Notes: generated by a model not told the origin, from the sequence alone. DNA of 64,000 nucleotides from Vibrio cyclitrophicus (GCF_024347435.1 NZ_AP025480.1:62001-126000), one strand, 5' to 3'. Positions 1 through 11,770 are shown, numbered from the stretch's first letter. Translations and numbers: made by a program.

Positions 1-12
1 AAAAGGTACAGC

Positions 13-684
13 ATGAGTAACTTTACCCTTGCGCAACAGCGCAAAGCCCTAGCACTATTAGTTTTGTTCCATTTGGTGATTATTGCGTCAAGCAACTATC
101 TGGTTCAGCTACCTTTTACCGTCTTCGGTATGCACACCACTTGGGGTGCTTTCACTTTCCCGTTTATCTTCCTAGCGACCGACCTAACAGTACGCATTTT
201 TGGCGCGCAGCTTGCTCGTAAAATCATTTTCTTAGTGATGTTGCCTGCACTAGCCGTTTCTTATTTATTGTCTGTGGTGTTCTTTGAAGGTTCATTCCAA
301 GGCTTTAGCCAATTAGGTGAGTTCAACTTGTTTGTTGCACGTATCGCCGCGGCGAGCTTCATGGCTTATTTACTGGGTCAGATCTTGGATGTGCATGTTT
401 TTAACCGCTTACGCCAAATGAAGCAGTGGTGGGTAGCCCCAACGTGTTCAACGCTATTTGGTAACGCGCTCGATACCATCGCGTTCTTTGCGATTGCTTT
501 CTACCAAAGCCCAGATCCATTCATGGCTGAGCACTGGACTGAGATTGCATTGGTCGATTATGGCTTCAAGCTTATCATCAGCTTAGGTCTGTTCGTACCT
601 ATGTACGGTGTGCTACTTAATTACGTGGTTAAGAAGTTAACCGCAGTGAACCCTGACTTTAAAGCGACAGGTGTTAACGCTTAA
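13..684 (+). CDS. yhhQ: Queuosine precursor transporter YhhQ
   Basis: Inner-membrane protein of the VUT/YhhQ family (223 aa), which in E. coli imports 7-cyano-7-deazaguanine and related precursors for queuosine in tRNA. About six hydrophobic segments are visible, starting with residues 12-35, and the acidic/polar stretch LATDLTVRIFG near residue 55 is typical of the family. The ATG at 13 follows AAGG at a usable distance. The gene stands alone and is closed by a strong hairpin terminator shared with gppA on the other strand. Length fits the family. Function is by family, not by direct evidence. Confidence 0.88.
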   Translation: MSNFTLAQQRKALALLVLFHLVIIASSNYLVQLPFTVFGMHTTWGAFTFPFIFLATDLTVRIFGAQLARKIIFLVMLPALAVSYLLSVVFFEGSFQGFSQLGEFNLFVARIAAASFMAYLLGQILDVHVFNRLRQMKQWWVAPTCSTLFGNALDTIAFFAIAFYQSPDPFMAEHWTEIALVDYGFKLIISLGLFVPMYGVLLNYVVKKLTAVNPDFKATGVNA

Positions 685-724
685 GTTTGAGATTTGTAAC
701 GCAAAGCATTAATGCAGCGGTAAG

Positions 725-761
725 AAAAAGCCCAAGTTAGTCAACTAACTTGGGCTTTTTT
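725..761. terminator. Bidirectional terminator between yhhQ and gppA
   Basis: A perfect 16-bp stem (725-740 with 745-760) and a 4-nt loop, with A-tract and T-tract on its two sides. It can end yhhQ on the plus strand and rhlB-gppA on the minus strand. Confidence 0.9.
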
Positions 762-786
762 AATTTCTAGCGACAGATAATTAATA

Positions 787-2280
787 TCACAGGCATTCTA
801 TATTGAGCGGCCAACCAATATCAGTTTGGCGGTTCGACTCAATTTCTAGCTCAGCAGCCGTAAGAGGGTTGGCCTCCAACCATTGCTTGGACAGATTTAA
901 TGTTAGCTTGTCATCTTGTGCTGTTAACTTCACTTGCGCGACAAGGTCAGGGTTACGGCGATGAGTTAGCAAAATGGCTAAGCGTAGAATACGTAAAATA
1001 CGTTTGCTACTAGTACCTGATACGGCGTGTTGCTCTGGCAGTGATGTCAGTTGCTCACGGTAGCGACGTACGAGTTCACCGAGGTAGTGCTTCTGTGCAC
1101 GTGTAAAACCAGGCAAATCCAAGTTTTGTAGTAAGTATGCGCTGTGTTCGCCACCTTTTTTTAAATCGATGGTTAAACCAATTTCGTGCAGTTTAGCTGC
1201 AGTTTGCAAAAGGATACCAGCTTGAGGTTCTGATACCCATTCCTCAGCGCCCGCTTGTTCAAATAGATATTGTGCTAACGATGCAACTTGCTCACCGTAA
1301 GTGACGTCCATTTGATAGCGAGACTGAACGCTAGCTACCGTACGAGCCCTAATATCTTCTTGGCGTAACTCGTCAACCATCTCATAAGCAAGGCCTTCAC
1401 GGAGTGCACCGCCGGCGAGTGTCATTGAATCAATCTCAAGCAGCTCAAAAATAGCAATTAGAATCGATAGGCCACTCGGGAATACAAGTGCGCGTTCAAG
1501 GGTTAACCCTTCAATCTCTAGCTCTTCGAGTCGCTCTGCTGCCATTGCTTGTTTTTGTAGGCGTTTAAGCTTGGCGTGAGTGATGACCTCATCCATGCCT
1601 TGTGCCAACATGATTTCTTGCAAAGCTTGAACTGTGCCACTTGCACCAACACACACATCCCATCCTATATCCGTGTAGCTATCAAGGATTGGTGCCAGCG
1701 TAGATTTAGCCGCTTCAATGGCGTTGTCAAAGTTGGTTGCGGTTAATTGGCGATCTTTAAAATGACGCTCAAGCCAAGTAACACAGCCCATCTTCAGGCT
1801 AGTTAATGCTTTCGCTGAGAAGCCTTCACCGATGATCATCTCGGTACTCGCGCCACCAATGTCAACAACTAGTCGGCGACCACTGCCACCAGAAGTGTGT
1901 GCTACGCCTTTATAGATAGTCGCAGCTTCTTCTTCACCAGAGATAACATTGATATCGTAACCAAGGATCTGGTTCGCTTTCTCTAGAAAGATACCCACAT
2001 TGGTCGCTGTACGCAGGGTCGCGGTACCTACAATGCGGATATTTTCTTTAGGAATGTCTTGCAGTCGCTCTGCAAAGAGACTCAAACAGTCCCAGCCTCG
2101 CTGCATCGCTTCTTTACTAAGTGCGTTATTTTCATCTAAGCCTGCGGCTAAACGAACTTTACGCTTAATCTTAGCCATGGTTTGCACGCTGCCATCGATA
2201 TGGCGCACAACGAGCATATGAAAACTGTTCGACCCGAGGTCGATTGCAGCGTAAAGCGGGGATGACACTGTTTGGCTCAT
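787..2280 (-). CDS. gppA: Ppx/GppA phosphatase, pppGpp phosphohydrolase
   Basis: 497-aa member of the exopolyphosphatase/GppA family, expected to convert pppGpp to ppGpp in the stringent response. The N-terminal ATPase-fold motif [12 protein letters not shown] (residues 12-23) and the second phosphate loop [10 protein letters not shown] (about 139-148) are present, followed by the helical C-terminal HD-like domain. It begins 6 nt after rhlB, the same rhlB-gppA order as in E. coli, so the two are probably co-transcribed. Ppx and GppA are close paralogs; the rhlB neighbour favours GppA. Confidence 0.92.
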   Translation of the reverse strand: MSQTVSSPLYAAIDLGSNSFHMLVVRHIDGSVQTMAKIKRKVRLAAGLDENNALSKEAMQRGWDCLSLFAERLQDIPKENIRIVGTATLRTATNVGIFLEKANQILGYDINVISGEEEAATIYKGVAHTSGGSGRRLVVDIGGASTEMIIGEGFSAKALTSLKMGCVTWLERHFKDRQLTATNFDNAIEAAKSTLAPILDSYTDIGWDVCVGASGTVQALQEIMLAQGMDEVITHAKLKRLQKQAMAAERLEELEIEGLTLERALVFPSGLSILIAIFELLEIDSMTLAGGALREGLAYEMVDELRQEDIRARTVASVQSRYQMDVTYGEQVASLAQYLFEQAGAEEWVSEPQAGILLQTAAKLHEIGLTIDLKKGGEHSAYLLQNLDLPGFTRAQKHYLGELVRRYREQLTSLPEQHAVSGTSSKRILRILRLAILLTHRRNPDLVAQVKLTAQDDKLTLNLSKQWLEANPLTAAELEIESNRQTDIGWPLNIECL

Positions 2281-2286
2281 AAGCGA

Positions 2287-3597
2287 CTAAGCTTCCTTGT
2301 TATGACGCGGTTGGCGTGGGCGACGGTTCTGGTTTGGTTTACGGTTACCGTTACGTGGACCATTGTTGTTTGAGCGACGTTGTTGCGGGTTACGTGTACG
2401 TAAACGCAATGGTGCCGGTAGATCTTCTAGTAGTGCAGAAGCATCGTAGTCAGACATTGGAATAGCGTGCTCGATGTATTCTTCGATTGGTGGCAAGTTG
2501 ATTGCGTAATCTTCACAAGCAAAGCTGATCGAATGACCGCTTTCACCAGCACGACCTGTACGGCCGATACGGTGAACGTAATCTTCGCAATCGTCTGGCA
2601 GGTCAAAGTTGAATACGTGTGTTACTTGAGGAATGTGTAAGCCACGTGCTGCAACATCGGTTGCTACAAGTAGGTCAACATCACCTTTAGTGAACTGTTC
2701 AAGAATCTTTTCACGTTTCTTCTGTGGAACATCACCTGTTAGTAGACCAACACGATGACCATCGGCAGCCAAGTGACCCCAAACTGATTCACATTTGTGC
2801 TTCGTGTTAGCGAAGATGATTGCGCGATCTGGCCATTCTTCTTCGATTAACGTTTGTAGAAGGGCCATCTTATGTTCGTTAGAAGGGTAGAAAAGCTCTT
2901 CCTGAATGCGGTGACCTGTTTTGCGCTCTGGCTCAACAACAACATGCTCTGGGTTGTGCATGTGTTCGAACGCTAGCTCTTGTACGCGGTAAGACAGCGT
3001 CGCAGAGAACAGCATGTTCAGGCGATCTTTTGGCTCAGGCATACGGCGGAACAAGAAGCGGATGTCTTTGATGAAACCAAGATCGAACATGCGATCAGCT
3101 TCGTCAAGAACAACAGCTTGAATATGGTTAAGGTTAAATACCTTCTGCTTGTAGAAATCGATGATACGGCCAGTTGTACCAATTAAGATATCTGCGCCTT
3201 CTTCGATCTTACCTAGTTGCTTGTCGTAGCTTTCGCCACCGTAAGCAAGTGCTGCTTTGATACCTGTGCTTTCAACCAGAGAGTCAGCATCGTTGTAGAT
3301 CTGAATCGCGAGTTCACGTGTTGGTGCCATAATAATCGCACGTGGCTGGTTAGGCTTGCGCCCTTCATGCTCAGGTGTTTTTAGCAGGTGATTAAAAGTA
3401 GCAGTAAGAAACGCAAGCGTTTTACCAGTACCCGTTTGGGCCTGGCCTGCAATGTCTTGGCCGGTGAGCAGTACCGGGAGCGCCAAGGCTTGGATAGGGG
3501 TACAGTAATCGAACCCTTTTTTCTCCAATCCTTCAATGACTTGCGGGAGTAAATCCAAGTCGGCGAACTTTTGCTCTGTGATATGCGTCTTTTTCAT
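2287..3597 (-). CDS. rhlB: DEAD-box RNA helicase RhlB
   Basis: 436-aa ATP-dependent RNA helicase, in enterics a component of the RNA degradosome with RNase E and PNPase. Motifs in order: AQTGTGKT (Walker A, about residue 53), PTRELA, DEAD ([10 protein letters not shown]), SAT (LFSATL), and [10 protein letters not shown] (motif VI). The tail after about residue 395 is rich in R, N, P and Q, as in RhlB, and is likely the RNA-binding extension. Divergent from trxA, as in E. coli; the 111-bp gap between them must hold both promoters. Confidence 0.96.
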   Translation of the reverse strand: MKKTHITEQKFADLDLLPQVIEGLEKKGFDYCTPIQALALPVLLTGQDIAGQAQTGTGKTLAFLTATFNHLLKTPEHEGRKPNQPRAIIMAPTRELAIQIYNDADSLVESTGIKAALAYGGESYDKQLGKIEEGADILIGTTGRIIDFYKQKVFNLNHIQAVVLDEADRMFDLGFIKDIRFLFRRMPEPKDRLNMLFSATLSYRVQELAFEHMHNPEHVVVEPERKTGHRIQEELFYPSNEHKMALLQTLIEEEWPDRAIIFANTKHKCESVWGHLAADGHRVGLLTGDVPQKKREKILEQFTKGDVDLLVATDVAARGLHIPQVTHVFNFDLPDDCEDYVHRIGRTGRAGESGHSISFACEDYAINLPPIEEYIEHAIPMSDYDASALLEDLPAPLRLRTRNPQQRRSNNNGPRNGNRKPNQNRRPRQPRHNKEA

Positions 3598-3708
3598 TGC
3601 TATAGAATATCAGCTTAAGCTTGCAATACGAAAGTAAATACATTCCAATAGGGCATCTATTTACTGGTTATCATCCAACCAGTTCTAAAAAATACATTGG
3701 AGTGGAAG

Positions 3709-4035
3709 ATGAGTGATAAGATTTTGCAGCTAACTGATGACGGTTTTGATAACGATGTGATCAATGCTGCAGGCCCGGTTCTTGTTGATTTTTGGGCTGA
3801 ATGGTGTGGTCCTTGTAAGATGATTGCTCCGATTCTTGATGAAATCGCAGACGAGTACGAAGGCAAGCTCACTATCGGTAAATTAAATATCGACCAAAAC
3901 GCAGGAACTCCACCAAAATTTGGTATTCGCGGTATTCCAACGCTACTTCTTTTCAAAGATGGTGGCGTAGCAGCAACTAAAGTTGGTGCATTGTCTAAAA
4001 CTCAACTTAAAGAGTTCCTAGACGCTAACCTTTAA
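3709..4035 (+). CDS. trxA: Thioredoxin 1
   Basis: 108-aa cytoplasmic thioredoxin with active site WCGPCK (about residues 32-37) and the cis-proline motif RGIPTLLLF. It reduces disulfides in ribonucleotide reductase, methionine sulfoxide reductase and other partners using TrxB/NADPH. A longer frame opens at a TTG at 3697, but the ATG at 3709 gives the standard MSDKI start and length and follows a GTGGAAG purine stretch. Single-gene unit with its own terminator before rho. Confidence 0.97.
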   Translation: MSDKILQLTDDGFDNDVINAAGPVLVDFWAEWCGPCKMIAPILDEIADEYEGKLTIGKLNIDQNAGTPPKFGIRGIPTLLLFKDGGVAATKVGALSKTQLKEFLDANL

Positions 4036-4055
4036 TTAGGTGAGCATTTGAAAAG

Positions 4056-4092
4056 AAACCGCGCAGTTAACAAATGCGCGGTTTTGTTTTTT
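4056..4092 (+). terminator. trxA terminator
   Basis: A 10-bp GC-rich stem (4056-4065 with 4075-4084) followed by a T-rich run interrupted by one G. Confidence 0.85.
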
Positions 4093-4237
4093 CTAAGCTA
4101 TGGACTAGTCTTAGTTTTAGTGCTAATTTATCGCACGTTAATTGAACGAATTTCTCTTCTTGGTCGATCCTGCGTGACCAAATCCTTCTTAACTTAAGAA
4201 AACAGATCCTATTTTGACTAAACAAACTTCCACCACT

Positions 4238-5497
4238 ATGAATCTTACTGAACTGAAGAACAGACCAGTGTCTGAACTTGTTAAACTTAGCGAAAGCCTA
4301 GGTCTTGAAAATCAAGCTCGCTTAAGAAAACAAGACATTATCTTCTCCATCCTTAAAGCGCATGCAAAAAGTGGTGAAGACATCTTTGGTGATGGTGTTC
4401 TAGAAATTCTTCAAGACGGTTTTGGTTTCCTGCGTAGCGGCGACAGCTCATACCTTGCTGGGCCAGATGATATTTATGTATCACCAAGCCAGATTCGTCG
4501 TTTTAACCTTCGCACAGGTGATTCTATTGGCGGTAAAATCCGCCCACCTAAAGATGGCGAGCGTTACTTTGCACTACTTAAAGTAAACACGGTTAACTAC
4601 GACAAGCCAGACAACGCACGTAACAAAATCCTTTTTGAAAACCTTACTCCTCTTCATGCCAACGAACGTATGGTGATGGAAGCTGGTAATGGTGCGACTG
4701 AAGATATCACAGCCCGAATCCTTGACCTTGCTTCACCAATTGGTAAAGGTCAGCGTGGTCTGATTGTTGCTCCGCCTAAAGCGGGTAAAACAATGCTGCT
4801 GCAAAATATCGCTCAAAGCATTGCTCGCAACCATCCAGAGTGTGAACTAATGGTTCTACTTATCGATGAGCGTCCAGAAGAAGTAACAGAAATGCAGCGC
4901 CTAGTTAAAGGTGAAGTAATTGCATCGACTTTCGATGAGCCAGCATCTCGCCACGTACAAGTAGCAGAAATGGTAATCGAGAAGGCGAAGCGCCTTGTTG
5001 AACACAAGAAAGACGTGGTTATCCTACTGGACTCAATCACTCGTCTCGCTCGTGCTTACAACACCGTGATTCCTTCATCTGGTAAAGTTCTTACTGGTGG
5101 TGTTGATGCGAATGCTCTACATCGTCCAAAGCGCTTCTTTGGTGCGGCACGTAACGTAGAAGAAGGCGGTAGCTTAACTATCATCGCAACAGCACTGGTT
5201 GATACTGGTTCTAAGATGGATGAAGTTATCTACGAAGAGTTCAAAGGTACAGGTAACATGGAACTGCACCTTAACCGTAAGATTGCGGAAAAACGCGTAT
5301 TCCCAGCGATTGATTTCAACCGCTCTGGTACTCGTCGTGAAGAGCTTCTTACTAAGAACGATGAATTACAGAAGATGTGGATCCTGCGTAAGATTGTTCA
5401 CCCAATGGGCGAAATCGACGCGATGGAATTCCTTATCGACAAGCTAGCAATGACTAAAACGAACGATGAGTTCTTTGACGCAATGCGCCGTCAGTAA
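4238..5497 (+). CDS. rho: Transcription termination factor Rho
   Basis: 419 aa, the same length as E. coli Rho. Hexameric RNA-dependent ATPase that releases transcripts. N-terminal helical region, cold-shock-like RNA-binding domain (GFGFLRS near residue 60), Walker A ([10 protein letters not shown], near 178) and Walker B (VVILLDS, near 260) are visible. The frame opens upstream at TTG 4214, but the ATG at 4238 reproduces the conserved MNLTELK start. No good Shine-Dalgarno sequence precedes that ATG. The 145-nt leader after the trxA terminator contains a short C-rich part but no rhoL-like leader peptide; E. coli rho is autoregulated in its leader, and whether this holds here is inference. Confidence 0.97.
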   Translation: MNLTELKNRPVSELVKLSESLGLENQARLRKQDIIFSILKAHAKSGEDIFGDGVLEILQDGFGFLRSGDSSYLAGPDDIYVSPSQIRRFNLRTGDSIGGKIRPPKDGERYFALLKVNTVNYDKPDNARNKILFENLTPLHANERMVMEAGNGATEDITARILDLASPIGKGQRGLIVAPPKAGKTMLLQNIAQSIARNHPECELMVLLIDERPEEVTEMQRLVKGEVIASTFDEPASRHVQVAEMVIEKAKRLVEHKKDVVILLDSITRLARAYNTVIPSSGKVLTGGVDANALHRPKRFFGAARNVEEGGSLTIIATALVDTGSKMDEVIYEEFKGTGNMELHLNRKIAEKRVFPAIDFNRSGTRREELLTKNDELQKMWILRKIVHPMGEIDAMEFLIDKLAMTKTNDEFFDAMRRQ

Positions 5498-5520
5498 CCT
5501 TGACGGGTTTATAGTTATCA

Positions 5521-5552
5521 AAAAGCGCTGCCTTCGGGTGGCGCTTTTTATT
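5521..5552 (+). terminator. rho terminator
   Basis: A 13-bp stem (two G-U pairs) closed by a TTCG tetraloop, with A-tract before and T-tract after. Confidence 0.9.
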
Positions 5553-5607
5553 TGCATTTTACAGCGCTAGCTTGCAGAATGACCAAAAGTGTTAAAAGGA
5601 AGTTAAA

Positions 5608-6603
5608 ATGCAACATGGACTGTTGTCATCATTACTCCTGTCTACTTCACTGTTATTTTCACCGGTTGGTATGAGCTATGCCACCGAGATGTCTCCACTT
5701 ACAGTTGAGTCTTGGCTTGAGAATGATCAAGTAAAACTGAAAACTGCTGAATTACTCGAGCTTGTTGTGCGTGATGAAGTCAATTCGTTACGTTTCGCGC
5801 TTGAGCGTCTGACATTTCCTCAGCAAGAGGTAGCTCGTTACCAACTTTTGAAGAAGATTGAGCAACAAAAAATTGCACTCACTCCTAAGATGTCTATCTT
5901 CATCGAGCAACAACTTGATCTCACGCCGACTTACCAAGTTTTAGAGCGTGGTGATGGATATGAGTTCACGGTACCTGCCTTTAATTACCCTTCGATTGCT
6001 AATCGATTAATCAAACAGTGGCACCAAGACCAAACAACATTGGTATTTGTGTTAGATGCAGAAAAACAAGAGCTCGACCTAAAAGAGTGGCTATCTGGCC
6101 CTGAGCATCAAGTTCAAACGCGAGAGGCTCTGTTAATAAGAGAGCTAGATAGTTTGTCACCTGAAGCGGTTGATTATCTGACTAAGCAACTCACCGCATC
6201 TTCTATTGTTAGTTGGTTACCTTCTACAGAGGTGGTGGTTCGGTTAGCGCAAGTCAGCGAAGACCCGGAGGTCTACAAGATTCTATGGCGAATGAAGGCC
6301 GATTATCATAGTCAAGCCGAACTAGTGCGCCTTGCTGAAACTAAACAAACGTTCGCGCTTGAACAGGTAATGGCGGCGACTAAGAATCCGCGCTTGAAAG
6401 ATGAGGCGATAACTTTGCTTACCAAGGTTAATCCGTTATCAGAAGAAGTGAAGCAGTTCCTTGTCTCTCGGATGGCGATTGCCGATGAAGCGCCATTAGT
6501 CGCGCGTGAACTGGCCAAACAAGGTCACACTCGCTGGTTGCAAGACCTCGTCAATGATAACCCTCAGGTGAAGAGCTCTTTGATCGAGCAAGCATTACCG
6601 TAA
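5608..6603 (+). CDS. Uncharacterised exported protein with helical repeats
   Basis: 331 aa, not assigned to a named family. A signal peptide is visible: hydrophobic residues 5-20, then SYA near residue 25 as a plausible signal peptidase I site. The rest is helical and soluble. From about residue 180 the protein is made of short leucine-rich helix pairs that look like HEAT/armadillo-type repeats, so a binding or scaffold role in the periplasm is possible (inference). The start follows AAGGAAG. It lies alone between the rho terminator and ubiD. Function unknown. Confidence 0.8.
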   Translation: MQHGLLSSLLLSTSLLFSPVGMSYATEMSPLTVESWLENDQVKLKTAELLELVVRDEVNSLRFALERLTFPQQEVARYQLLKKIEQQKIALTPKMSIFIEQQLDLTPTYQVLERGDGYEFTVPAFNYPSIANRLIKQWHQDQTTLVFVLDAEKQELDLKEWLSGPEHQVQTREALLIRELDSLSPEAVDYLTKQLTASSIVSWLPSTEVVVRLAQVSEDPEVYKILWRMKADYHSQAELVRLAETKQTFALEQVMAATKNPRLKDEAITLLTKVNPLSEEVKQFLVSRMAIADEAPLVARELAKQGHTRWLQDLVNDNPQVKSSLIEQALP

Positions 6604-6632
6604 AGTGGATTTTGCCTCTCAATAACCACATT

Positions 6633-6662
6633 AAAAAGGGGGATCTCAGCGTCACCCTTTTT
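6633..6662 (+). terminator. Possible weak terminator before ubiD
   Basis: An 8-bp stem (6633-6640 with 6655-6662) with a 14-nt loop; the T-run is inside the stem and little follows it. Weak candidate end of the preceding gene. Confidence 0.45.
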
Positions 6663-6701
6663 GATATACTGAGCGCAGAATAATCAGCATGTAGAAGTCC
6701 T

Positions 6702-8543
6702 ATGAGTTTTAAAGATTTACGTGATTTTATCGACCATCTTGAAAGTATTGGTCAGTTGAAACGCATTTCTCACCCTGTCGATCCAGACTACGAAATGACC
6801 GAGATTAGCGACCGTACTCTACGTGCTGGTGGCCCGGCTCTTTTGTTTGAAAATCCTGTAGGCTATGACATGCCTGTTTTGACTAACCTATTTGGTACAC
6901 CTAACCGTGTGGCTATTGGTATGGGTCGTCAGGAAGTAAAAGAACTGCGTGAAGTGGGCAAGTTGCTTGCTTACCTAAAAGAGCCTGAGCCCCCAAAAGG
7001 CTTTAAAGACGCTCTTGATAAGCTGCCAGTGTTTAAGCAAGTCTTAAACATGCCGGCTAAACGCCTTCGCAAAGCGGCTTGCCAACAAGTGGTTTGGCAA
7101 GGTAATGAGGTCGACCTAGATAAAATTCCTGTGATGAGTTGCTGGGCCGACGATGTCGCGCCATTGCTAACATGGGGTTTAACGGTTACTCGTGGTCCAA
7201 ATAAAAAACGCCAAAACTTAGGTATCTATCGCCAGCAAAAGATCGGTAAAAACAAAATCATCATGCGTTGGTTAGCCCATCGTGGTGGTGCGCTTGATCT
7301 ACGCGATTGGATGGAAACCAACCCAGGTAAACCATTTCCGATATCTGTAGCATTTGGCGCAGACCCTGCCACCATTCTTGGCGCGGTGACACCAGTACCA
7401 GATACCTTATCGGAATACGCATTTGCAGGATTGCTGCGTGGTAGTAAAACTGAGGTCGTTAAATCAATCAGTAATAACCTAGAGGTACCAGCAAGTGCGG
7501 AAATCGTAATGGAAGGCTACATCGACCCGAATGAGTTCGCGGACGAAGGCCCATACGGAGACCACACGGGTTACTACAACGAGAAAGAAAAGCACCACGT
7601 ATTTACGATTACTCATGTAACCATGCGCGAGAACCCTATTTATCACAGCACGTATACTGGCCGTCCGCCTGATGAGCCAGCGGTATTGGGTGTTGCACTA
7701 AATGAAGTGTTTGTTCCTATTCTTCAAAAGCAGTTCCCTGAGATCGAAGATTTCTACCTGCCGCCTGAAGGTTGTTCGTACCGAATGGCGGTAGTGACAA
7801 TGAAGAAGCAATACCCAGGTCACGCTAAGCGAGTGATGATGGGTGTATGGTCTTTCTTGCGTCAATTCATGTACACCAAATTTGTATTGGTGTGCGATGA
7901 GGATGTGAACGCACGTGATTGGTCTCAAGTAACCGCTGCGATGTGTAAATATATGGATCCGTCACGCGATAGCTTGATGATAGAGAACACACCGATCGAC
8001 TCGTTAGATTTTGCGTCTCCAGTGGTTGGATTGGGTTCTAAGATGGGCTTAGACATCACCAAGAAGTGGGATGCGGAGTTAGCATTATCGCCAGACGTTG
8101 AATCTGCGCCTGTAAGTAGTGAACATATCGAAGGTAGCCTGGCTGAGTTAACTAAGGCTCACCCTGAAATTATTGATATTCATCTACAGAACGACAACGC
8201 CAGCATGGTTGTCGTGTCTATTGATAAGCAAGCTGCAGGTAACGGTAAGAAAATCATGGAAGCGGTTTGGTCTCAATTTGATGAGAATAAATTTGTTATC
8301 GTGTGTGATGGTGATGTCAACGTGAGTGATTGGAATGACATCATTTGGGCGGTGACCACAAGAATGGACCCGGCCAGAGATACATTGTTCCTACAGAATG
8401 AAACTGGACACTCAAAAATGGGTCTAGATGCGACTAATAAATGGGAAGGTGAATGCCTTCGTGAGTGGGGGGTGCCAATTACAAAAGATCCTGGGCTCGT
8501 CAAAAAGATTGATAGCATTTGGGAACAGCTAGGAATTTCATGA
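6702..8543 (+). CDS. ubiD: 4-hydroxy-3-polyprenylbenzoate decarboxylase UbiD
   Basis: 613 aa, a prenylated-FMN-dependent decarboxylase of ubiquinone synthesis. The family core is clear: [11 protein letters not shown], the acidic active-site stretch [15 protein letters not shown] (about 285-299) and [13 protein letters not shown]. It is about 116 aa longer than E. coli UbiD (497 aa). The extra length is a second copy of the C-terminal segment: residues about 357-465 and about 498-590 share VCD-DVN-DW, the MDP-RD element, SKMGLD and KW. The second copy ends in the usual UbiD tail (REWG, then KDP, then IDSIWEQL). The stop overlaps the start of the ferredoxin gene by 4 nt, and fre follows. Confidence 0.95.
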   Translation: MSFKDLRDFIDHLESIGQLKRISHPVDPDYEMTEISDRTLRAGGPALLFENPVGYDMPVLTNLFGTPNRVAIGMGRQEVKELREVGKLLAYLKEPEPPKGFKDALDKLPVFKQVLNMPAKRLRKAACQQVVWQGNEVDLDKIPVMSCWADDVAPLLTWGLTVTRGPNKKRQNLGIYRQQKIGKNKIIMRWLAHRGGALDLRDWMETNPGKPFPISVAFGADPATILGAVTPVPDTLSEYAFAGLLRGSKTEVVKSISNNLEVPASAEIVMEGYIDPNEFADEGPYGDHTGYYNEKEKHHVFTITHVTMRENPIYHSTYTGRPPDEPAVLGVALNEVFVPILQKQFPEIEDFYLPPEGCSYRMAVVTMKKQYPGHAKRVMMGVWSFLRQFMYTKFVLVCDEDVNARDWSQVTAAMCKYMDPSRDSLMIENTPIDSLDFASPVVGLGSKMGLDITKKWDAELALSPDVESAPVSSEHIEGSLAELTKAHPEIIDIHLQNDNASMVVVSIDKQAAGNGKKIMEAVWSQFDENKFVIVCDGDVNVSDWNDIIWAVTTRMDPARDTLFLQNETGHSKMGLDATNKWEGECLREWGVPITKDPGLVKKIDSIWEQLGIS

Positions 8544-8809
8544 GCTACCAAGTAGTCTTATATCCAGAAAACATCAGTTTCACAGTAGGAAAAGGGCAAA
8601 CGATCTTGGATGCTGCGCTCAACAGCAATATCAATTTCCCGAATCGTTGCCAAGTTGGCGCATGCGCGATGTGTATGTGCAAAAAATTAGAAGGCCAAGT
8701 GAGTTACCACCTTGAACCCATGCTCACAGAGAAAGAGCAGTTACAAGGTTGGATTTTTGCTTGCCAAGCATTTGCAGAAAGTAATTTAGTTCTAACCTTT
8801 GCCGATTAA
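8540..8809 (+). CDS. Small plant-type 2Fe-2S ferredoxin
   Basis: 89 aa, one ferredoxin domain. The cluster ligands are CQVGACAMC (C-x4-C-x2-C, residues about 34-42) plus a distal FAC cysteine near residue 75. The ATG overlaps the ubiD stop (ATGA), which fixes the start; a TTG at 8519 opens the same frame but would overlap ubiD more. It is followed 20 nt later by fre, a flavin reductase with the FAD/NAD fold but no iron-sulfur domain of its own. Together they resemble a split ferredoxin:NAD(P)H oxidoreductase. Electron partner unknown; translational coupling to ubiD is seen in the sequence. Confidence 0.88.
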   Translation: MSYQVVLYPENISFTVGKGQTILDAALNSNINFPNRCQVGACAMCMCKKLEGQVSYHLEPMLTEKEQLQGWIFACQAFAESNLVLTFAD

Positions 8810-8829
8810 GGGTTAGTGAGAGGAAGAAC

Positions 8830-9543
8830 ATGACTATTAAATGTAAAGTGAAATCTATCGAGCCTTTGGCTTGTAACACTTACCAAATCCTACTTCACCC
8901 AGAAACACCGGTCGCTTTTAAAGCGGGACAATACTTGATGGTTGAAATGGGTGAAAAAGACAAGCGCCCATTTTCGATTGCAAGTAGCCCTTGTCGCCAT
9001 GAAGGCGAGCTTGAGTTACACATTGGTGCTGCTGAGCACAATGCTTACGCGTTAGAAGTTGTTGAGGCGATGAAAAAAGCACAATCTGAAGATGGTGATA
9101 TTGCTATTGATGCTCCTCACGGTAACGCGTGGGTTAAAGAAGAAAGCGAACGTCCTCTATTATTGATTGCTGGTGGTACTGGTTTCAGCTATGTACGTTC
9201 GATTCTTGATCACTGTATTGCACAAAACAGCAAGAAAGAGATTCACTTATACTGGGGCGCAAAAGATGAGTGCCAGTTATATGCGAAAGAAGAGTTAGTC
9301 GATATTGCAGAAAAACATAGCAACGTACACTTTGTACCTGTTGTAGAACAAGCTCCTGAGGTTTGGCATGGTCAAACAGGTAATGTGCTTGAAGCTATTA
9401 CGCAAAGCTTCGAATCATTAGCTGATTTCGATATCTATATTGCAGGCCGTTTTGAAATGGCGGGTGCAGCAAGAGACTTATTTACTCAAAACAAAGACGC
9501 AAAGCGCGACCATATGTACGCTGATGCTTACGCGTTTATCTAA
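8830..9543 (+). CDS. fre: NAD(P)H-flavin reductase
   Basis: 237-aa soluble flavin reductase (Fre/LuxG family) that reduces free FMN or riboflavin with NAD(P)H. Visible motifs: RPFSIASSP (flavin-binding RxxS, near residue 46), [16 protein letters not shown] (nucleotide-binding loop, near 114) and the C-terminal FEMAGAARD. Third gene of ubiD-ferredoxin-fre; fre also follows ubiD in E. coli. Inference: the FMNH2 it makes could feed UbiX, which builds the prenyl-FMN cofactor of UbiD. Confidence 0.94.
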   Translation: MTIKCKVKSIEPLACNTYQILLHPETPVAFKAGQYLMVEMGEKDKRPFSIASSPCRHEGELELHIGAAEHNAYALEVVEAMKKAQSEDGDIAIDAPHGNAWVKEESERPLLLIAGGTGFSYVRSILDHCIAQNSKKEIHLYWGAKDECQLYAKEELVDIAEKHSNVHFVPVVEQAPEVWHGQTGNVLEAITQSFESLADFDIYIAGRFEMAGAARDLFTQNKDAKRDHMYADAYAFI

Positions 9544-9564
9544 CAATACCTTTAGATTTTGAGT

Positions 9565-9593
9565 AAAAAGAGAGCAGAAATGCTCTCTTTTTT
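9565..9593 (+). terminator. fre terminator
   Basis: Perfect 12-bp stem (9565-9576 with 9581-9592), GAAA loop, T-rich 3' arm. It ends the ubiD-fre unit just before the rRNA promoters. Confidence 0.9.
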
Positions 9594-9653
9594 ACGTTTA
9601 GGTGAACTATTAGGCAGTTAACCCCTATTTATTAATTTTTTATGAAAAAGTAG

Positions 9654-9681
9654 TTGCTAAGCTGAGAGGGTTCCCTATAAT
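9654..9681 (+). promoter_or_regulatory. rRNA operon 1 promoter P1
   Basis: TTGCTA, 16-nt spacer, TATAAT. The stretch around the -10 (CCCTATAATGCGACACCAC) closely matches the E. coli rrn P1 -10/discriminator region, including the GCGC-type discriminator linked to stringent control. An AT-rich stretch (9627-9650) just upstream could be an UP element. Confidence 0.8.
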
Positions 9682-9769
9682 GCGACACCACTGAGACGGC
9701 AGACGCCACAAGGCTTCAGCAAGAATCAGTAAGACGGAAAGCGACAAAAAATTAATTTTCAAAAAGTGT

Positions 9770-9797
9770 TTGACACTGAATGTTAATTCGCTAGAAT
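9770..9797 (+). promoter_or_regulatory. rRNA operon 1 promoter P2
   Basis: TTGACA, 16-nt spacer, TAGAAT, preceded by an A/T-rich tract (9746-9766) and followed by a GC-rich discriminator. It lies about 116 bp after P1, the usual rrn P1-P2 arrangement. Confidence 0.8.
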
Positions 9798-9849
9798 GGC
9801 CGTCCACTTCGAGAGGCACCTTACTTAAAAGGAGCGCTTGAGAAGTAAA

Positions 9850-9861
9850 GCTCTTTAACAA
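9850..9861 (+). promoter_or_regulatory. rrn antitermination boxA, leader of operon 1
   Basis: GCTCTTTAACAA, the boxA element bound by NusB/NusE for rRNA antitermination. The leader then runs about 235 nt to 16S. Confidence 0.85.
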
Positions 9862-10095
9862 TTTAAACCTATCAATCTGTGTGGGCACTCGTTGATGAAT
9901 ATCAAAACGTTTTATCCTTTTGGATAAAACAGTTACTTCGGTAACAAACTTGATTTCAATGAACTGAGTGACCAATACGTTTAACTACTTGTAGTTATTC
10001 GGCACAGTCAATTCATTACCATTCTGTTGGAATGGTAATAGCTTTAAAATTACATAGTAGTTTTGAAGTCAGTATTCGTTGAGTCACAAAATCTT

Positions 10096-11650
<1,555 letters not shown>

Positions 11651-11711
11651 TACGAAGATACTTACGATGAGTGTCCACACAGATTGATGGTTTAGATTTA
11701 GTTAAAGCCAG

Positions 11712-11752
11712 AGCTTTAATTAATAACGTAAGTTATTGATTAAAGCTTTTTG
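11712..11752 (+). other. Terminator-like hairpin in the operon 1 spacer
   Basis: A 16-bp stem (11712-11727 with 11732-11747, one G-U pair) closed by a GTAA tetraloop and followed by a T-rich stretch. It takes the place where operon 2 has its tRNA-Ile and tRNA-Ala genes. It looks like an intrinsic terminator, but boxA antitermination would be expected to carry RNA polymerase through. The operon 1 spacer (11651-12038) holds no tRNA. Confidence 0.65.
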
Positions 11753-11758
11753 CTTTAT

Positions 11759-11770
11759 GCTCTTTAACAA
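11759..11770 (+). promoter_or_regulatory. rrn boxA in the 16S-23S spacer, operon 1
   Basis: GCTCTTTAACAA repeated in the spacer, as usual for rrn operons, renewing antitermination before 23S. Confidence 0.8.

Noticed and set aside
3657..3956. 99-codon minus-strand frame over trxA
   Set aside because: Antisense shadow of trxA with no independent signals.
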